NCBI RefSeq assembly: GCF_003945595.2
Contig: NW_024103862.1
Coordinates: 434,001 to 498,000 of the forward strand
DNA: 64,000 nt
Origin: Pipra filicauda
Lineage: Eukaryota > Chordata > Aves > Passeriformes > Pipridae
Direction of reading: 5' to 3'
Below are positions 37,991 to 49,233 of this stretch, piece after piece; positions within the stretch are counted from its first letter, which is position 1, and each line of letters begins with the position of its first letter. Made by a program: the position numbers and the translations under genes. Under the pieces are notes generated by a model. It saw only the letters and a program-made list of their open reading frames with translations. It was not told the DNA's origin and made no database searches.

Positions 37991-39041
37991 ATTACTAACA
38001 CTTATTGTTATGCTCCTAGGTGTTATTGTGCTTCCAGGAGAGAAAATAAAAATTTAGAAAACAAAACCTACCAAAATATTGAAATAACTTAATACATAAC
38101 ATAGAAATCAGGTAATTGGGGGTCGGTGTGTGGGTGTGTGTAATAATTTCACAACAGGTTAGGTGAATTTTCTTATGCATTTTTTTGTTAAGTGGAGGAG
38201 GAATTTTAGTTTTTGACACCAGACTTTTTCAAGATAGATGAAATTTCTAGTGTTTGTTCTAGAAAAATCAAAGTTGTTATCACCAAGCAGTGAATTAAGA
38301 CTGAAAAAAGGTAGGCTTTTGCTGATTCATGCAGGAATGTGTGATTGTTTTTTCTGTGATAGAACCTCCTAAAGCAAGATCTAATGTTTTCAGCCTTTAA
38401 AACTAGAAGGAAATCAGATGTAAATGTGGTATACTAACCTCATTATTACCTATTGGTCCCTGGAGTGGACATTATCAGCTTTTAGAGATTTGATTTTTCT
38501 GGAGACAGAGATGTACAGAGTTCAATAGAAGGTTTTGCTGTGAATTAGGCTATTGCAGCAAATGGGCTAAGATTTCTCAAAGTAGTCATTTCAAGATGCA
38601 GGGTTCTTTAGGGAGAAGCAACCTTGGATTGGGTAGGTTATGACAGGCAGGAACAGCTCAGATATTGCATGAGTCTGCTCCAGCAGTGGGTGGCACTGCT
38701 ATTCTGCAGGCACTGCGGGCAGTGAAGTAGATCAAGGTGCCAGCTACTCAGGATTCTAGGTGTGCATTCATGGCAGCAGAATAAGCTGCAAATAGGTATT
38801 TTCTTGTGCTGCTTATGAAAAATATGTGAAAACTTGTCCACATTCAGTTCTCTGGCCATCCTTATTCTTAAAGTGTGTTCAAGAATAAAGCTTAGACACA
38901 GACAACTCAAAACTACTACTGCAATTCATTGTTAAGGCACCCAATGTGGTACTCTGTCAGTGCAACACAGTGCACTTCTTCCTGGGAAGTGATATGTAAC
39001 CTCGCTTTCTACTGGACCCACTCACCAGCAAGGAAATTGTT
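37991..39041. other. Single-copy DNA, nothing recognised
   Basis: No gene or repeat family recognised. 38640-38800 is mildly GC-richer. Confidence 0.45.
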
Positions 39042-39530
39042 GGAATCACAGCAAGGTTGAGGTTGAAAGGACATCATCCAGTCCAGCCTCTTGCTCAATG
39101 CAAAGTCAGCTAGGTTGCCCAGGACTGAGTCCAATCAAGTTTTGAATGCCTTTGAGGACAGAGCCTCCATAATCTCACAGAAAATCGTTTTCAGTATTTA
39201 ACTACTCTCACTGCAAAAAGGCTTTTTGTTATGTTCAAATGGAATTTCTTATATTCCAGTATGCCTATGACCTCTTGTTTGTTTACTGGATACTGCTCAG
39301 AACAGTTTGACTTCGCTTTCTTTACTGCCTCCCATCAAGTATTCCTACACATCGACAAGATTCCCTGCGAGATTTTTCTTCTCCAAGCAGAACAATCCCA
39401 GTTCCCTCATCTTTTCCTCATACAAGGGGTATTCCAGTCCCTTCATCATTTTTGTGGCTCTTTACTCTGGTTGTTTGAATATGTTCATGTCTTTCTTGTA
39501 CTGAGATCAGCACTCCAGATATGATCTCAA
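39042..39530 (-). mobile_element. CR1 LINE 3' end, minus strand (older copy)
   Basis: Starts with a decayed reversed CR1 tail ('ggaatcacagcaaggttgag', 'gaaaggacatcatccagtcc'). It runs through 'cctccataatctcac', 'tttcttctccaagcagaaca', 'ccctcatcttttcctcatac' and 'gcactccagatatgatctca', all in the order expected of the reverse-complement CR1 3' region. Divergence is greater than in the copies at 2507 and 59807. Confidence 0.9.
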
Positions 39531-40100
39531 ACTGCAGATCAAGATTAGCTGATTGAGAGGGGCTTGGACCTTACCTTTACCTTTTGGGTTTTGTCCCATG
39601 AAAAATGACTCAGAGTTCATATAAAAGCAATAGACCTGTTACTATCTGGGATCTTTAACAAAAAAACGTCTGTCATTCCATTAAAAAAAAAAAGTCTTGA
39701 GGTTACCCTGGCAGATAAAAACCAAAGATTTTCAAACATCATGGACACAGGAATTTCTGTTAATTTTGTTAAGAAAAAGTATTTAATGGTTGTTAGAAAA
39801 AATGTCAAAATAAGTCTCATATAAATTATGCAAATTGAATGGGTTCAACTAGATTTAAGACCCATTTGAAGAAATTACCAAAGTAATCTGCAGTAAAGAC
39901 TTCCCCCTGAAGCAGCAAGCTACACAAGCCCCAAAACTATTCCCTAGTTATGCCAGGTTACTGATTAAGCTCCATACTGACCTCTCTCCCTTTGTTCCTC
40001 CCGCTGATGACTTTTGTAACTCAATGAAAAGGAAAAAATTTATTTTTTTTACATTTCTCTCTTACTGCTATGTTCAGACATATGTACATAGAGATGTATA
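39531..40100. other. AT-rich single-copy DNA, nothing recognised
   Basis: No gene or repeat recognised apart from a short A run at 39682-39692. Confidence 0.55.
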
Positions 40101-40133
40101 TGCACACATGTGTGCATATATATATATATATAT
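40101..40133. repeat. 16-bp perfect palindrome plus (TA)n
   Basis: tgcacacatgtgtgca (40101-40116) is its own reverse complement and runs directly into a (ta)n tract ending tatatgtag. Alternating purine-pyrimidine sequence of this kind can form Z-DNA or a cruciform; that is a physical property, not evidence of function. Confidence 0.9.
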
Positions 40134-40445
40134 GTAGCCCTACTCTGAAACTTGCTGTGCTGGTTGGAATTGCCTCAGCACCTCAAACAATTTCTTTCAT
40201 TCAGTTGAACAATATAGGAATATCAGTGCCAAATAGAGTTAAGTGGAAAACATAATCAATAATTAACCAGCTGAATAAGAGAATTAATTTTTAATAAATA
40301 TTTAGAAGGATGCATAGAAGTATCATGCTGCATTACTGTACATCCAAGAATTTGCTAAATATGAAATTCAAAGCACCTTAGGTGATAAACTTCAAATAGT
40401 ACAATGTGTCAAACAAGCACATTTATTTCTAATTCTGCTTGGTGC

Positions 40446-40471
40446 TGAACATTTTTCCTGAAAAATGTTCA
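40446..40471. other. Perfect 11-bp hairpin, 4-base loop
   Basis: tgaacattttt (40446-40456), loop cctg, then aaaaatgttca (40461-40471), a perfect complement. It has the shape of a terminator-like stem but lies in eukaryotic non-coding DNA with no gene next to it, so no role is assigned. Confidence 0.85.
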
Positions 40472-41035
40472 AGCCCCTCAGTTCTTACTGACTTAGCATT
40501 TTGCATATTGAAAGTGATTTTTTTTTTACTTCATACACAGTAGAGCCATACGATGCTATGTTTTGGCCTTTGGCTACCAGCACAGAATGGAGCTCTTTGC
40601 TCTTTATTGATTCATAAGGCCAAAGTAAGAAAAATAGACTAGATAGACTCTCTTGTGCTGAGAAAAAAGATCAATATAGCTGCATACATATTCTGAAATA
40701 TTTGTTTGCTTTTCACTTTGAGAATATTAATCTATTAAAACCAATGTTTCGTGGGAAATTTTTGACAAAGCTTTTTTTTTTTTTTGAAAGGTAGATAATT
40801 TTCTTTAGACCAAATGTTTTAGTGGAATAACCAGAATAAAAATCTCTTAACCAGGCCAACTTCCATGCTTGAATAAGAGTATGTGCTTAAGTGCCATGTT
40901 GAATAGGAAGACAATTAGTGAAAGAAGAGCAGTAAAATCTTAAATTGAACTTTATGAATGAAGTCTTGGAGACGAATGGTAAATTTACAAATGTAAATAA
41001 AATGTCACATGACTTCAAAGAAAATTACTGGGTTC
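40472..41035. other. AT-rich single-copy DNA, nothing recognised
   Basis: No gene or repeat family recognised; a short T run lies at 40772-40784. Confidence 0.55.
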
Positions 41036-41172
41036 TGTGACTGGCTCTGTCACAGATTTACATAGCAATGTATAAGTCACTTAATCTCCTTTAGTTTCTC
41101 CATCTGTACAATAACATCATCTCCAGGGCAGTGTTGTGAGACTCAGTTAATTGCATAGAAATTATTTAAAGA
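41036..41172 (+). mobile_element. MIR-type SINE, plus strand
   Basis: Order of MIR landmarks: 'ggctctgtcac' (consensus tggctctgccac), 'ataagtcacttaatctcct' (aagtcacttaacctct), 'agtttctccatctgtaca' (agtttcctcatctgtaaa), 'gtgttgtgagactcagttaa' (gttgttgtgaggattaaatga). This is the best-preserved MIR in the window and covers most of the core domain. Confidence 0.82.
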
Positions 41173-44079
41173 TCCTTCAGCGAAAAGTTGTACTGATACT
41201 TTCAGAAACATGACCCTTTTTAAGCTAATGATTGTCTTTTATCCCCCCTTAGAAATGACATAAGCCAAAGAAGCAATTCTCTTTTGTCTGTTGTTCATTA
41301 AATTTTGAAGCAGCCTAAATACTCTAGAGCCAAATACTCTAGATTCTGAGGAGAGAGTAAGAGAAGAAAAGTGAAGGAAAGAGAGAAAGATCTTTTCCAT
41401 TTTGGTCTTCCTGGGATTACAGAATTTGGTACAGCAGACGTACATGTGCATAAAAGGGAAGGCCATCCAGATGTGAGTATCCCTCTCTCCCTGACTGTAA
41501 CAGCTGATTCAGTGGAGCAGAGCTAATGATAGTGGCCAAATGTCCAACCTTCAGTAGTGGCAAAGAGTTGCCATGGTTGCAGAGCAAACAGGAAGGAATC
41601 AAGTGGGGGAGGGCAAGGGGATGGGTTCAGAAAAAGTAAATCCACGTAAGAAGCAATAATAGCAATCTGAGGTAAAGTGGCACTCCTGTAGAGTGTTTTG
41701 TCAAAACAACAAAGACCAAATTATTCAACAAAAATTATTTTAAATATTTCACTTGAACCCCTTTATTAATTATGCTGTCATTCTACCTGCTGCTATAATT
41801 AATAGTTTTACAATTCCTTCATTCTAAAATGCTCTCTTAACTCTTGGATGAGGACAGATGAATGTTGATGACAAGGAGAATAGAAATGAAGAACTGACAT
41901 TAATGAAGATTCAAATGCATGCGTGGATGGCAGAGCTTTATCTGTACAGCCACAAGAAATTGAGAAGGGTCTAGAAAAACAAATATCCCAAGAAAATCGT
42001 GCTTGTTTGTACCAAGTATTATAATATATGCTTGTGTATGAATATACAAAAAATAGCAAGTGGACACAGCTGTGAGAGTACAGTAAGACACCATGGTGAC
42101 AGGAGACTTTATAAAAACCCAAACAGATAACAAAAGGGCTCCTGAATGTAATGAGCCACATGACTGATTAGGCAGAGACCACACTGTGCAAGAATGAGGC
42201 CTAAAGCAAAGAACAGCCTGAAAGAAATCCAAGAGAGGGAGAGAGACTTGGAAGAATGAGTTAAGTAGACTTAGAGCTAGAAACAAAGGCAGAAAGAGAT
42301 CTGTAGGGCTTGTAGGAGAAGGAGTTTTGTAGATGGCAGACAATGGAGGGCTTAGAAAGGAGCAGTTACCCTTGGCCCTCAAATAGTGCCAAGAACTCAG
42401 GGAAAAACAGACTTAAACAAGGAAATGTGCATGTGATAAAGGCGTGGGGGAGCAAGCAGAGGGCCAGTAGGGCAGCTGCAGGTGACCACTGCAAAAGAGG
42501 GCAATGTGTATTGGAAACACAGCATGAACACAGAGGTACCAAAGGCTTCTGCTAGGGATATGTACATCCTGTCTTTGGTCTTCTTACAAAAGAATGCAAG
42601 AATTTCTATCTTCCCCTTAAAAGAAGAGCTAGTATTTTTGGTGAGCACTATTCATCTTCCTCTCAAGTGCCTGTCCCTTGTTCTTAGGTTTGCAGTAGTT
42701 GTCTCTTCTTCAAGGCTTGGTTTTGAATCTTCTTTGGATGTTTAACATGAAGTTAGGGTGAGAATGATCATAACTCTTATCAACTGTGCAAATCATTATC
42801 ACACTGTCTTCCACTTTTAACATGTTTTTAGTTTTAGAGTCTCAGAACTGAAATCCAGTCTGAAGTGCAAAGGTGGTATGTCAATATGACAAATATATCT
42901 CCCTCTTTTTATGCTTGACAATTGTCTGTGGGTCAACAACATCCAACAGTTCTGAAACAGAAAATTTCATTCATCACATAAGTACTCTTAAGCACACCCA
43001 TCAACGCCCCATACACATATAGACAGGTGAGACATTTGAGCATCCTGAACCCTTCTTTCCCTTTGACTGTCCTCAGACTGTGGCTCTTTGCTTGTAGCAG
43101 AAGCAGGAGACACGGTTCAGAGATAAATATCTTTTTTTAACATGTTGCACAAAAAAAGAGGATGATGTTAGACTCATGCAAACATCACCGTGCACAGAGG
43201 TCTTCACATACACAAACAAATCTGCTGCAGAATTATGGCCCTTGCCATTACAGCTTGAGTCAATTGCCAATTACATCGAGATGAAAGATTCATGAGTAAA
43301 TGGCCTGTCTTTATTTAGTTACTGTAAGAACAGTGAAAACTTGGAATTTAATTTTGTTCTCTTTTTATTGAATCTCATTAAAAAACTGCAGCAACAGGCG
43401 AATTTTCACACTTTTATCCAACCACCAATGTTGATGCAAGTGCTGTACATCACCAGCACAAATGCCCTGAGTAATTTTAAGTAAAAAAGTTACACATATT
43501 CCTAGAAAACCATTCATATAAACTTATATAAATACTAGTATTTTGATAATTGATATATTTAGGAAAATCTCAATGTTCATGGGTTTAAAAGTCCCACTTA
43601 CAGTCCATGTAGTTTATGGTTGGATTTCTTTTGCTTTGTATTGCCATTTGAAGAGGAGCCCAGAGTTATCGAAACTGGCAGAATTAAGGAATTTGTTGAC
43701 AAATATATTGAAGCTGCAATTAGGTATCCAGCCAAGCGCTAGGAGATCAATAGTAAGAAAACTTCCATATTCTGAAGCTCCAGGTCAATACAACAGCTGT
43801 CCAGAGAAAAATAAAAAAGAATAATAACTTAATCAGTCATATCAGATGTGGAGGAGGTGAAATTTTGAGCATTAAATTTTGATCATTTCATAACCAAATA
43901 TTTTTTTGTTGGAAAGGATGTCACTCTTTAGCTAAACTTTTCCGTCCTTTGATTATGAAATCCTTTCAAATAACGAATGTTGTAAAATAACAGCTGAACT
44001 GAATCCATGTAACTAAGGAAAAAATCATTTTTGAACACTAACTTCTCTAAATCCATTTTTGAATAACAACCCAGACAAA
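41173..44079. other. Single-copy DNA, nothing recognised
   Basis: Purine-rich stretches at 41340-41400 and 42200-42350 create long open frames on the minus strand (up to 160 codons at 41900-42382). These are low-complexity (S/F/L-rich), without domains, and are not called as genes. Confidence 0.5.
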
Positions 44080-44132
44080 ACCACCACCACCACCATCACT
44101 ACTACTACTACTACTGCTGCTACTACTACTAG
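44080..44132. repeat. (ACC)n-(ACT)n compound microsatellite
   Basis: Runs of cca/acc give way to catcact, then act repeats with a ctgctg interruption. It is the same general type as the tract at 15204 but at an unrelated site. Confidence 0.95.
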
Positions 44133-45388
44133 TCAGAAACAAACAAAAACAAACGAGGAAAAAAACCACAGCTCTGTATGATCTTCAAAGCTCTATTCAA
44201 TGAATCTGATAAGGGAGGAGAGGGAAAGTCACATCATGGTCCATAGTGACATCGAAGCAGACAAGATTCCTGCCCTGAGGAGTTTACAGCACAAAACCAG
44301 TTCAACCAGCTAGTGAAGCTAAAGACTTGAATTGATGGGAGTATGCTCATACTAATATTCCTGCAGTTGGTAAAGTACTTTGTACACAGTAACATACATA
44401 TTCATAAGCAAAAATCTTTGCTAAAGCAATTTCAGATAAGTAGCTTTAGCTAGCCTCAGCTAACTTCTAAAAACAACTTTAAACTTTGTGTCTGCAAACT
44501 CTACAACTTTGGAAACGAGTAAGTATTCTGTCAAGTGGTTCTGTATAATTCTCAGTGTCCATGATAATCTAACATTTGTGACTAATCTATCCAATTTTTC
44601 TCTACCCTTGATTTTTCCCCTTGCTTTGTTCTTGTGGGTTTATATACCTGATTTTATGGTGTTTTTATTTAATTAAGTATATAGGAAATATTTTGCAATC
44701 AAGAAAACCTCATAAACCACAAATTTTTATGTAGATTCTAGGAATTCCTTTTTTTATTTGTGATGGTAGAAAAATGCTGCTTTAAACAGCAATGACATGA
44801 GCCATCTTTTTGGTTCACAGATGTACTGGCTATTAGGCATTCTTCATTCATGTAAATGCAAGAACAGCTTTTATATTTCTTAGAAGAATCTGATATTTAG
44901 AGGGAATGGAAATAACTGGGTATAGCTTTTTTCATCAGCTTATGAAATGATATTTAGCCTTGTACTAAAAAAGGTATATATCAGGTAGCAAATATAACAT
45001 AATCCTGTAGTCCTAGACTGTGTATATGATAGATGTTAAATGATGTTTTCTTGAATAATGAACTACCTAATTAATGAGATCATACATTAATTGATTGATT
45101 TATTAATTCTTTCATTTGAATTAATTTTAATGGACTCATTTCCAGCACTCTAAATCTCTGAAAATAAAGGTCAGTGGGACTTGACTATATGTCCAGAGCA
45201 ATACCGGGAACAATACTGTGCCCCTTTGTCACAAAGGCAATGTCAACAAGAACACCATGGGAGGTCCAATTTCACCTGCAAGGTAAAATGGATCCTTATA
45301 ATTCTCTATATTGCTGAAAAGGACTGTTTCTCACCTTAAAGCAAACAGGAAAGGAATGATCATTTCAGCTTACAAATGTGGGACTGTT
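44133..45388. other. AT-rich single-copy DNA, nothing recognised
   Basis: No gene or repeat family recognised. 'attcctgccctgaggagtttacag' near 44266 recalls old interspersed repeats but could not be assigned. Confidence 0.45.
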
Positions 45389-45422
45389 GGGGGGGTGTGA
45401 GTGGTTCTGCTGGGGGGGGGTG
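45389..45422 (+). repeat. Paired G-runs (G7 and G9)
   Basis: Two long G runs (45389-45395 and 45412-45420) lie about 17 bases apart, with matching shoulders ctgtt/ctgct and tgtgag/tgtcag. They could be an imperfect duplication and could form a two-stranded or intermolecular G-quadruplex. Confidence 0.8.
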
Positions 45423-47299
45423 TCAGTGTCTCACACTGTCAGTCATGTTCATTCCCCACATCAGCACACTGTTGGACACACAGTCACGCTATTGTAACCT
45501 GTACTACATGACAATTAGACAGCATAGTCATGAGCAACTGAATTGAGTAAGTAGATATTATGCTAAGACTTCAGCTTGTGTAGATTGGCAAAGCTCCATT
45601 TAACTTAGCTGAGGATCTGGCCCTGTGAGTTGTCATATTATTTGGAAAAGCTAAATTGTGTAAATATTCATATTCTCTGCAGTTTGCTTTTTATTTTAAT
45701 CTAGCTGAACATATTATATATTATAAATTGCATATTAATATACCAATTAGTGGATTCTTTTTAAATTATCAAATTAAATTTTCTCTTTAGCTGCTTAGCT
45801 TGTTTAGCAGCAAATCTAGTTTTTCCATGACAATAGTAAAATAAGAGCTGAACAGAAGAGTCCTGGAAAATATAGTATAAATCTGAGACCTTTATATAGA
45901 ATGACACTCTGTTCTCTTTCTTTGATGCTAGTTCTTATAAATGCAAATGTACACCTCTTTCACTGTTGTATGTAATGTGATTTAGCTCTAATTGACTGGA
46001 CGTTGTGGAAGTTTGATTTAGAACTTAATATGTAGATTACAGCTAAATACACAATGTAGGTCTTTTAAAATATGGGAATATATTTAAAATTCCCTGCTTT
46101 TTCCCCTAACTCAGAAGAAAAATTATATAACTTTGAGCTGAAAAGTGCTCTGCCATGACCATCACACAAAGTCATGGATATGTGGTGATATTGTTTCTCT
46201 GCTTTCTTTCTTTTTCCTTTTTTTTTTAACTGTTACCTATAAAGCCAGCTCCAGATAGGAACCCTAAGGTATTAGGTGAAATCTAATTTTAGTGTATGAA
46301 CTGTGTTGTGGCCATTTCTCTGAGAAGACAGAAACTTGCAGGGTAAAATTGCAGCTAAAGAAGTAAAAGTAGGAATGTTTCCCCTTCTCTTTTATCATTG
46401 ACTTTATGAATTAGTCCTAGTTTACTTGTTTCAATTGGTGTCAACATATTTTTGAATACTATTAGCATAGCAATGAGGCCTGTTCTCAGGTTATTGAATG
46501 GTGTGTTGATTTCCGAAATAAATAGATATGCAGTGTGAAGGACAAGCTGTCACTTTGGGAGAGCTCTGCTGATATAAATTAAAAGGTACTTCTAATTGAA
46601 AACTGTAATAGTAGGAGGGTTAGGGAAACAGTGAAACCACTCAGTTCCTTTCAGATTTCATGAGGCTATGATAGAAGATACAGCAAGAGGAGGAAAATGG
46701 GTTTATTATATGTCAAAGTAAGCAATAGCACTAACTTAGACTAAAATAACCATATCAAAAGTAAGTGTTTTCATTATTTTCATTATTGCTCATTTTGTTC
46801 TGGATTATTCTTACTTTTTGGAAGTGACCTGAGGAAGTCTTGGCTTCCTGTGATTTCCCAATGAACTCAGTTGAATTTCTAGCATTAAAATCAAGCCTCA
46901 ACTCAATCACCAGTGTCACTTCAGGCCATGTTTAGCCTGAATGCCAATGAGAAGAGTGCAAACATTCCTGTTAAGTTTAACAAACTTTGTATAGATTTCT
47001 AATGACCAAACATTACAGTGTTTTTCCTGGTCTGTTAATGACACTTGTGTCTTTCAAGGGAATCTTGTATTCCTTGCTGAGGAGCATTTACAGAACACGA
47101 CTATAGCATCCCACGTCCAGGACTGTGTGGCAAACAACCATGTTTTTAATCTGTTTTCCTAGCTGGATTTTTTTTTTTTTCCCAACAAATGAGGAAGTTC
47201 AGTGAAGCCACTACAGAAAGTTAAGACTGTGGATTAAAATAGTTTATATTTTATCCTATTGAAACAGCTACTCTGTCTCCAGAGCTGTGTTTCTTCCTT
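45423..47299. other. AT-rich single-copy DNA, nothing recognised
   Basis: No gene or repeat family recognised. 46480-46620 has a non-repetitive texture with aaattaaaagg and tctaattgaaa words but cannot be called. Confidence 0.45.
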
Positions 47300-47700
47300 T
47301 TTTTCATTCCTGCCCTGCACGGGTTAACAACTGAGGCCTGTCTATAACTCATTTCTATAGTAACAGCAAGACTGAGACTTTTTTATGGGCACCTAATAAT
47401 TAGAAAGTGCTAGAAGGTATAACAATATAATGAATCAAAACTGATAGACTTGTGGGTTTCCATAGAAACATGTATAATTATGATAATCGGTCCCTGGCGT
47501 ACCCTCAGAATCGTATACATTCAGTTAAATGCAATAAACATTAGGCACTATTTAGTGAGCTGTGATGCAGATTAACAGTGTGAGATACAGGGAGGTTGTG
47601 AATAAAATTGCTGTACAGTTTATCTCAAACTAATTTTCCAGATTGCTTTAATAGATGTGCTATGTGGATGTGAAGAATTGAAAGTGTATTTTTGTTAGTG
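47300..47700. promoter_or_regulatory. Candidate conserved enhancer with RFX-type palindrome
   Basis: Inference. A repeat-free block contains a near-perfect X-box-like palindrome, gtttccatagaaac (47456-47469), a related half-conserved site atttctatagtaaca (47351-47365), a CDX/HOX-type tttatggg (47383-47390), and several TAAT cores (ctaataattag, tataattatgataat). These words are clustered within about 130 bp. No coding signature. Confidence 0.3.
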
Positions 47701-48967
47701 GTAAAGCTAACAAAGATAATATTTCATAAAGTGGCTGACTATTAATTTTGGTGCAGATCAAAATGTTCTGTGGCACATTATTGCATGGGAGATCACTAAA
47801 TCCACTGAGAAAATAATATGGTGGGACTCAACTGAATTATTTATTTTTTGAATATGATATAGGGCTATTTGGGTTTCCTGTGTCCCCCTTGGCTTGCTGG
47901 TTTCTTTCTCTCTTTGCTTGACTCCCATTTAAGAAATATGCTTGCTGGTGCTCCTGGTCTGATTCTAACTCTATCTCTTCTAAAGCAAACAAATTTCTGG
48001 TGACTTCATATGCAGCTGCTCAACGTTACAATATTTGTATTTTTAGTGTCCTGTGGTATGTTGCTGATTTTGGTGGTTAGTTGATTTCTGAGTAAAAAGG
48101 TAACTATAATTCTATGTTATTCATTTCAGGGCCATTTATAAGTGCTTGTAGCTCTGCATTGGTTAAAAAAAGAGTTAGATGCGCAGATTTCCATTTAAAG
48201 GAAAAGCTATTCATAGATGACAGAGACCTACAGGTATATCAAATTTGAGATAGAGCACTGATGGTGATAGAACACACATTGTGGATCAGGAGACTCTTCT
48301 TGTCATTCCTGCGCATGCCAGAGAAGCCGTGGAAAAGCATTTAACTGTGTTTAAATATTTCCTAATTATCTTTGAAGGCCAAAGTTTTACTAGAAGGATG
48401 AATTGAGCTTGATGTAGTCTCTTTGTAGAAGACAAGTTTTGCTCCAGTGTTGTTTAAAAACATTCATTTCAGAAGGCAAGAATTGCCCTTGTTTGTGATA
48501 CAGCTGTTGAATATCAAGAACCTAGATACTCAATTATCAGACATGATAATCTCAGGATTGAATCTGGTGCCCACATAGATGTACATTTACCTTAAATGCA
48601 CTCTGTTCCTTATGAAATCTCAGGGAAAACTGTTTTTCTCAATAAATCCCTCTGCTTTCAAAATGAGTCAGTTTGGCCTGCTGTGTTTGTGGCTTTTTCA
48701 CTGTTGTTCTTGCTTGTGACTCAATTACAATAATGGTTATATGTTGTCTGTTGATTCAGTCCCAAAGATTTGGGTTCTCAGGAATCCTACGCAGTGGCCT
48801 GGAACTCTGGGGCAGCTCACAAACTGTTAAATTCAAAACTGTGGTTTTGAACATGAGGCTCATTCTTTTGGTTCTTGTCTATGCTAAAAAGAGCCTTTTA
48901 TCAAAACGTTGTTAACATCTGGTTTTCCCTTTGCTTTACTGCTTTTCTATTACTAAAATGTCAAAAG
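47701..48967. other. AT-rich single-copy DNA, nothing recognised
   Basis: No gene or repeat family recognised. A pyrimidine-rich acceptor-like site precedes 48130, but no open exon with a donor follows it. Confidence 0.45.
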
Positions 48968-49233
48968 CTGACAGGGTTCAGAAAGCTATTAGACAAATTC
49001 ATAGAAGTAAACCTACCAAAGGCTACTAAACATAGAGATAACACCTCTGGGTCGGGATGTCCCTGAGCTGTGGATTTCTGGTGGCTGAAAGCGCATAACC
49101 AGGGAGCATCACTGTGTGTCTTGCTCTTATATTTCTCCCTAGGCATTTGGTACTGGCCACTGTTAAAAACAAGATACCTGGGTTAGATAAACCCTTCATC
49201 TAACGAAGAACAGCCGTTGTTACATTCTCATGT
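48968..49233 (+). mobile_element. Ancient reptile-type CR1 3' end
   Basis: Landmarks in order: 'agacaaattcatagaagt' (consensus agacaaattcatggagg), 'accaaaggctactaa' (atcaatggctattag), 'gatgtccctgagc' (ggtgtccctagcc), 'catttggtactggccactgt' (catctggtactggccactgt), 'agatacctgggttagata' (aggatactgggctagatg), 'acagccgttgttacattct' (atggccgttcttatgttct). The match runs to the 3' terminus. This consensus is the one shared with turtle and crocodilian CR1, so the insertion likely predates birds. Confidence 0.88.

Noticed and set aside
41900..42382. 160-codon minus-strand open frame, the second longest in the window
   Set aside because: S/F/L-rich translation of a purine-rich plus strand, no domain, overlapped by another 117-codon frame on the same strand; fits composition, not coding.
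43543..43824. 93-codon plus-strand open frame
   Set aside because: No domain, no flanking splice sites; not distinguishable from chance.
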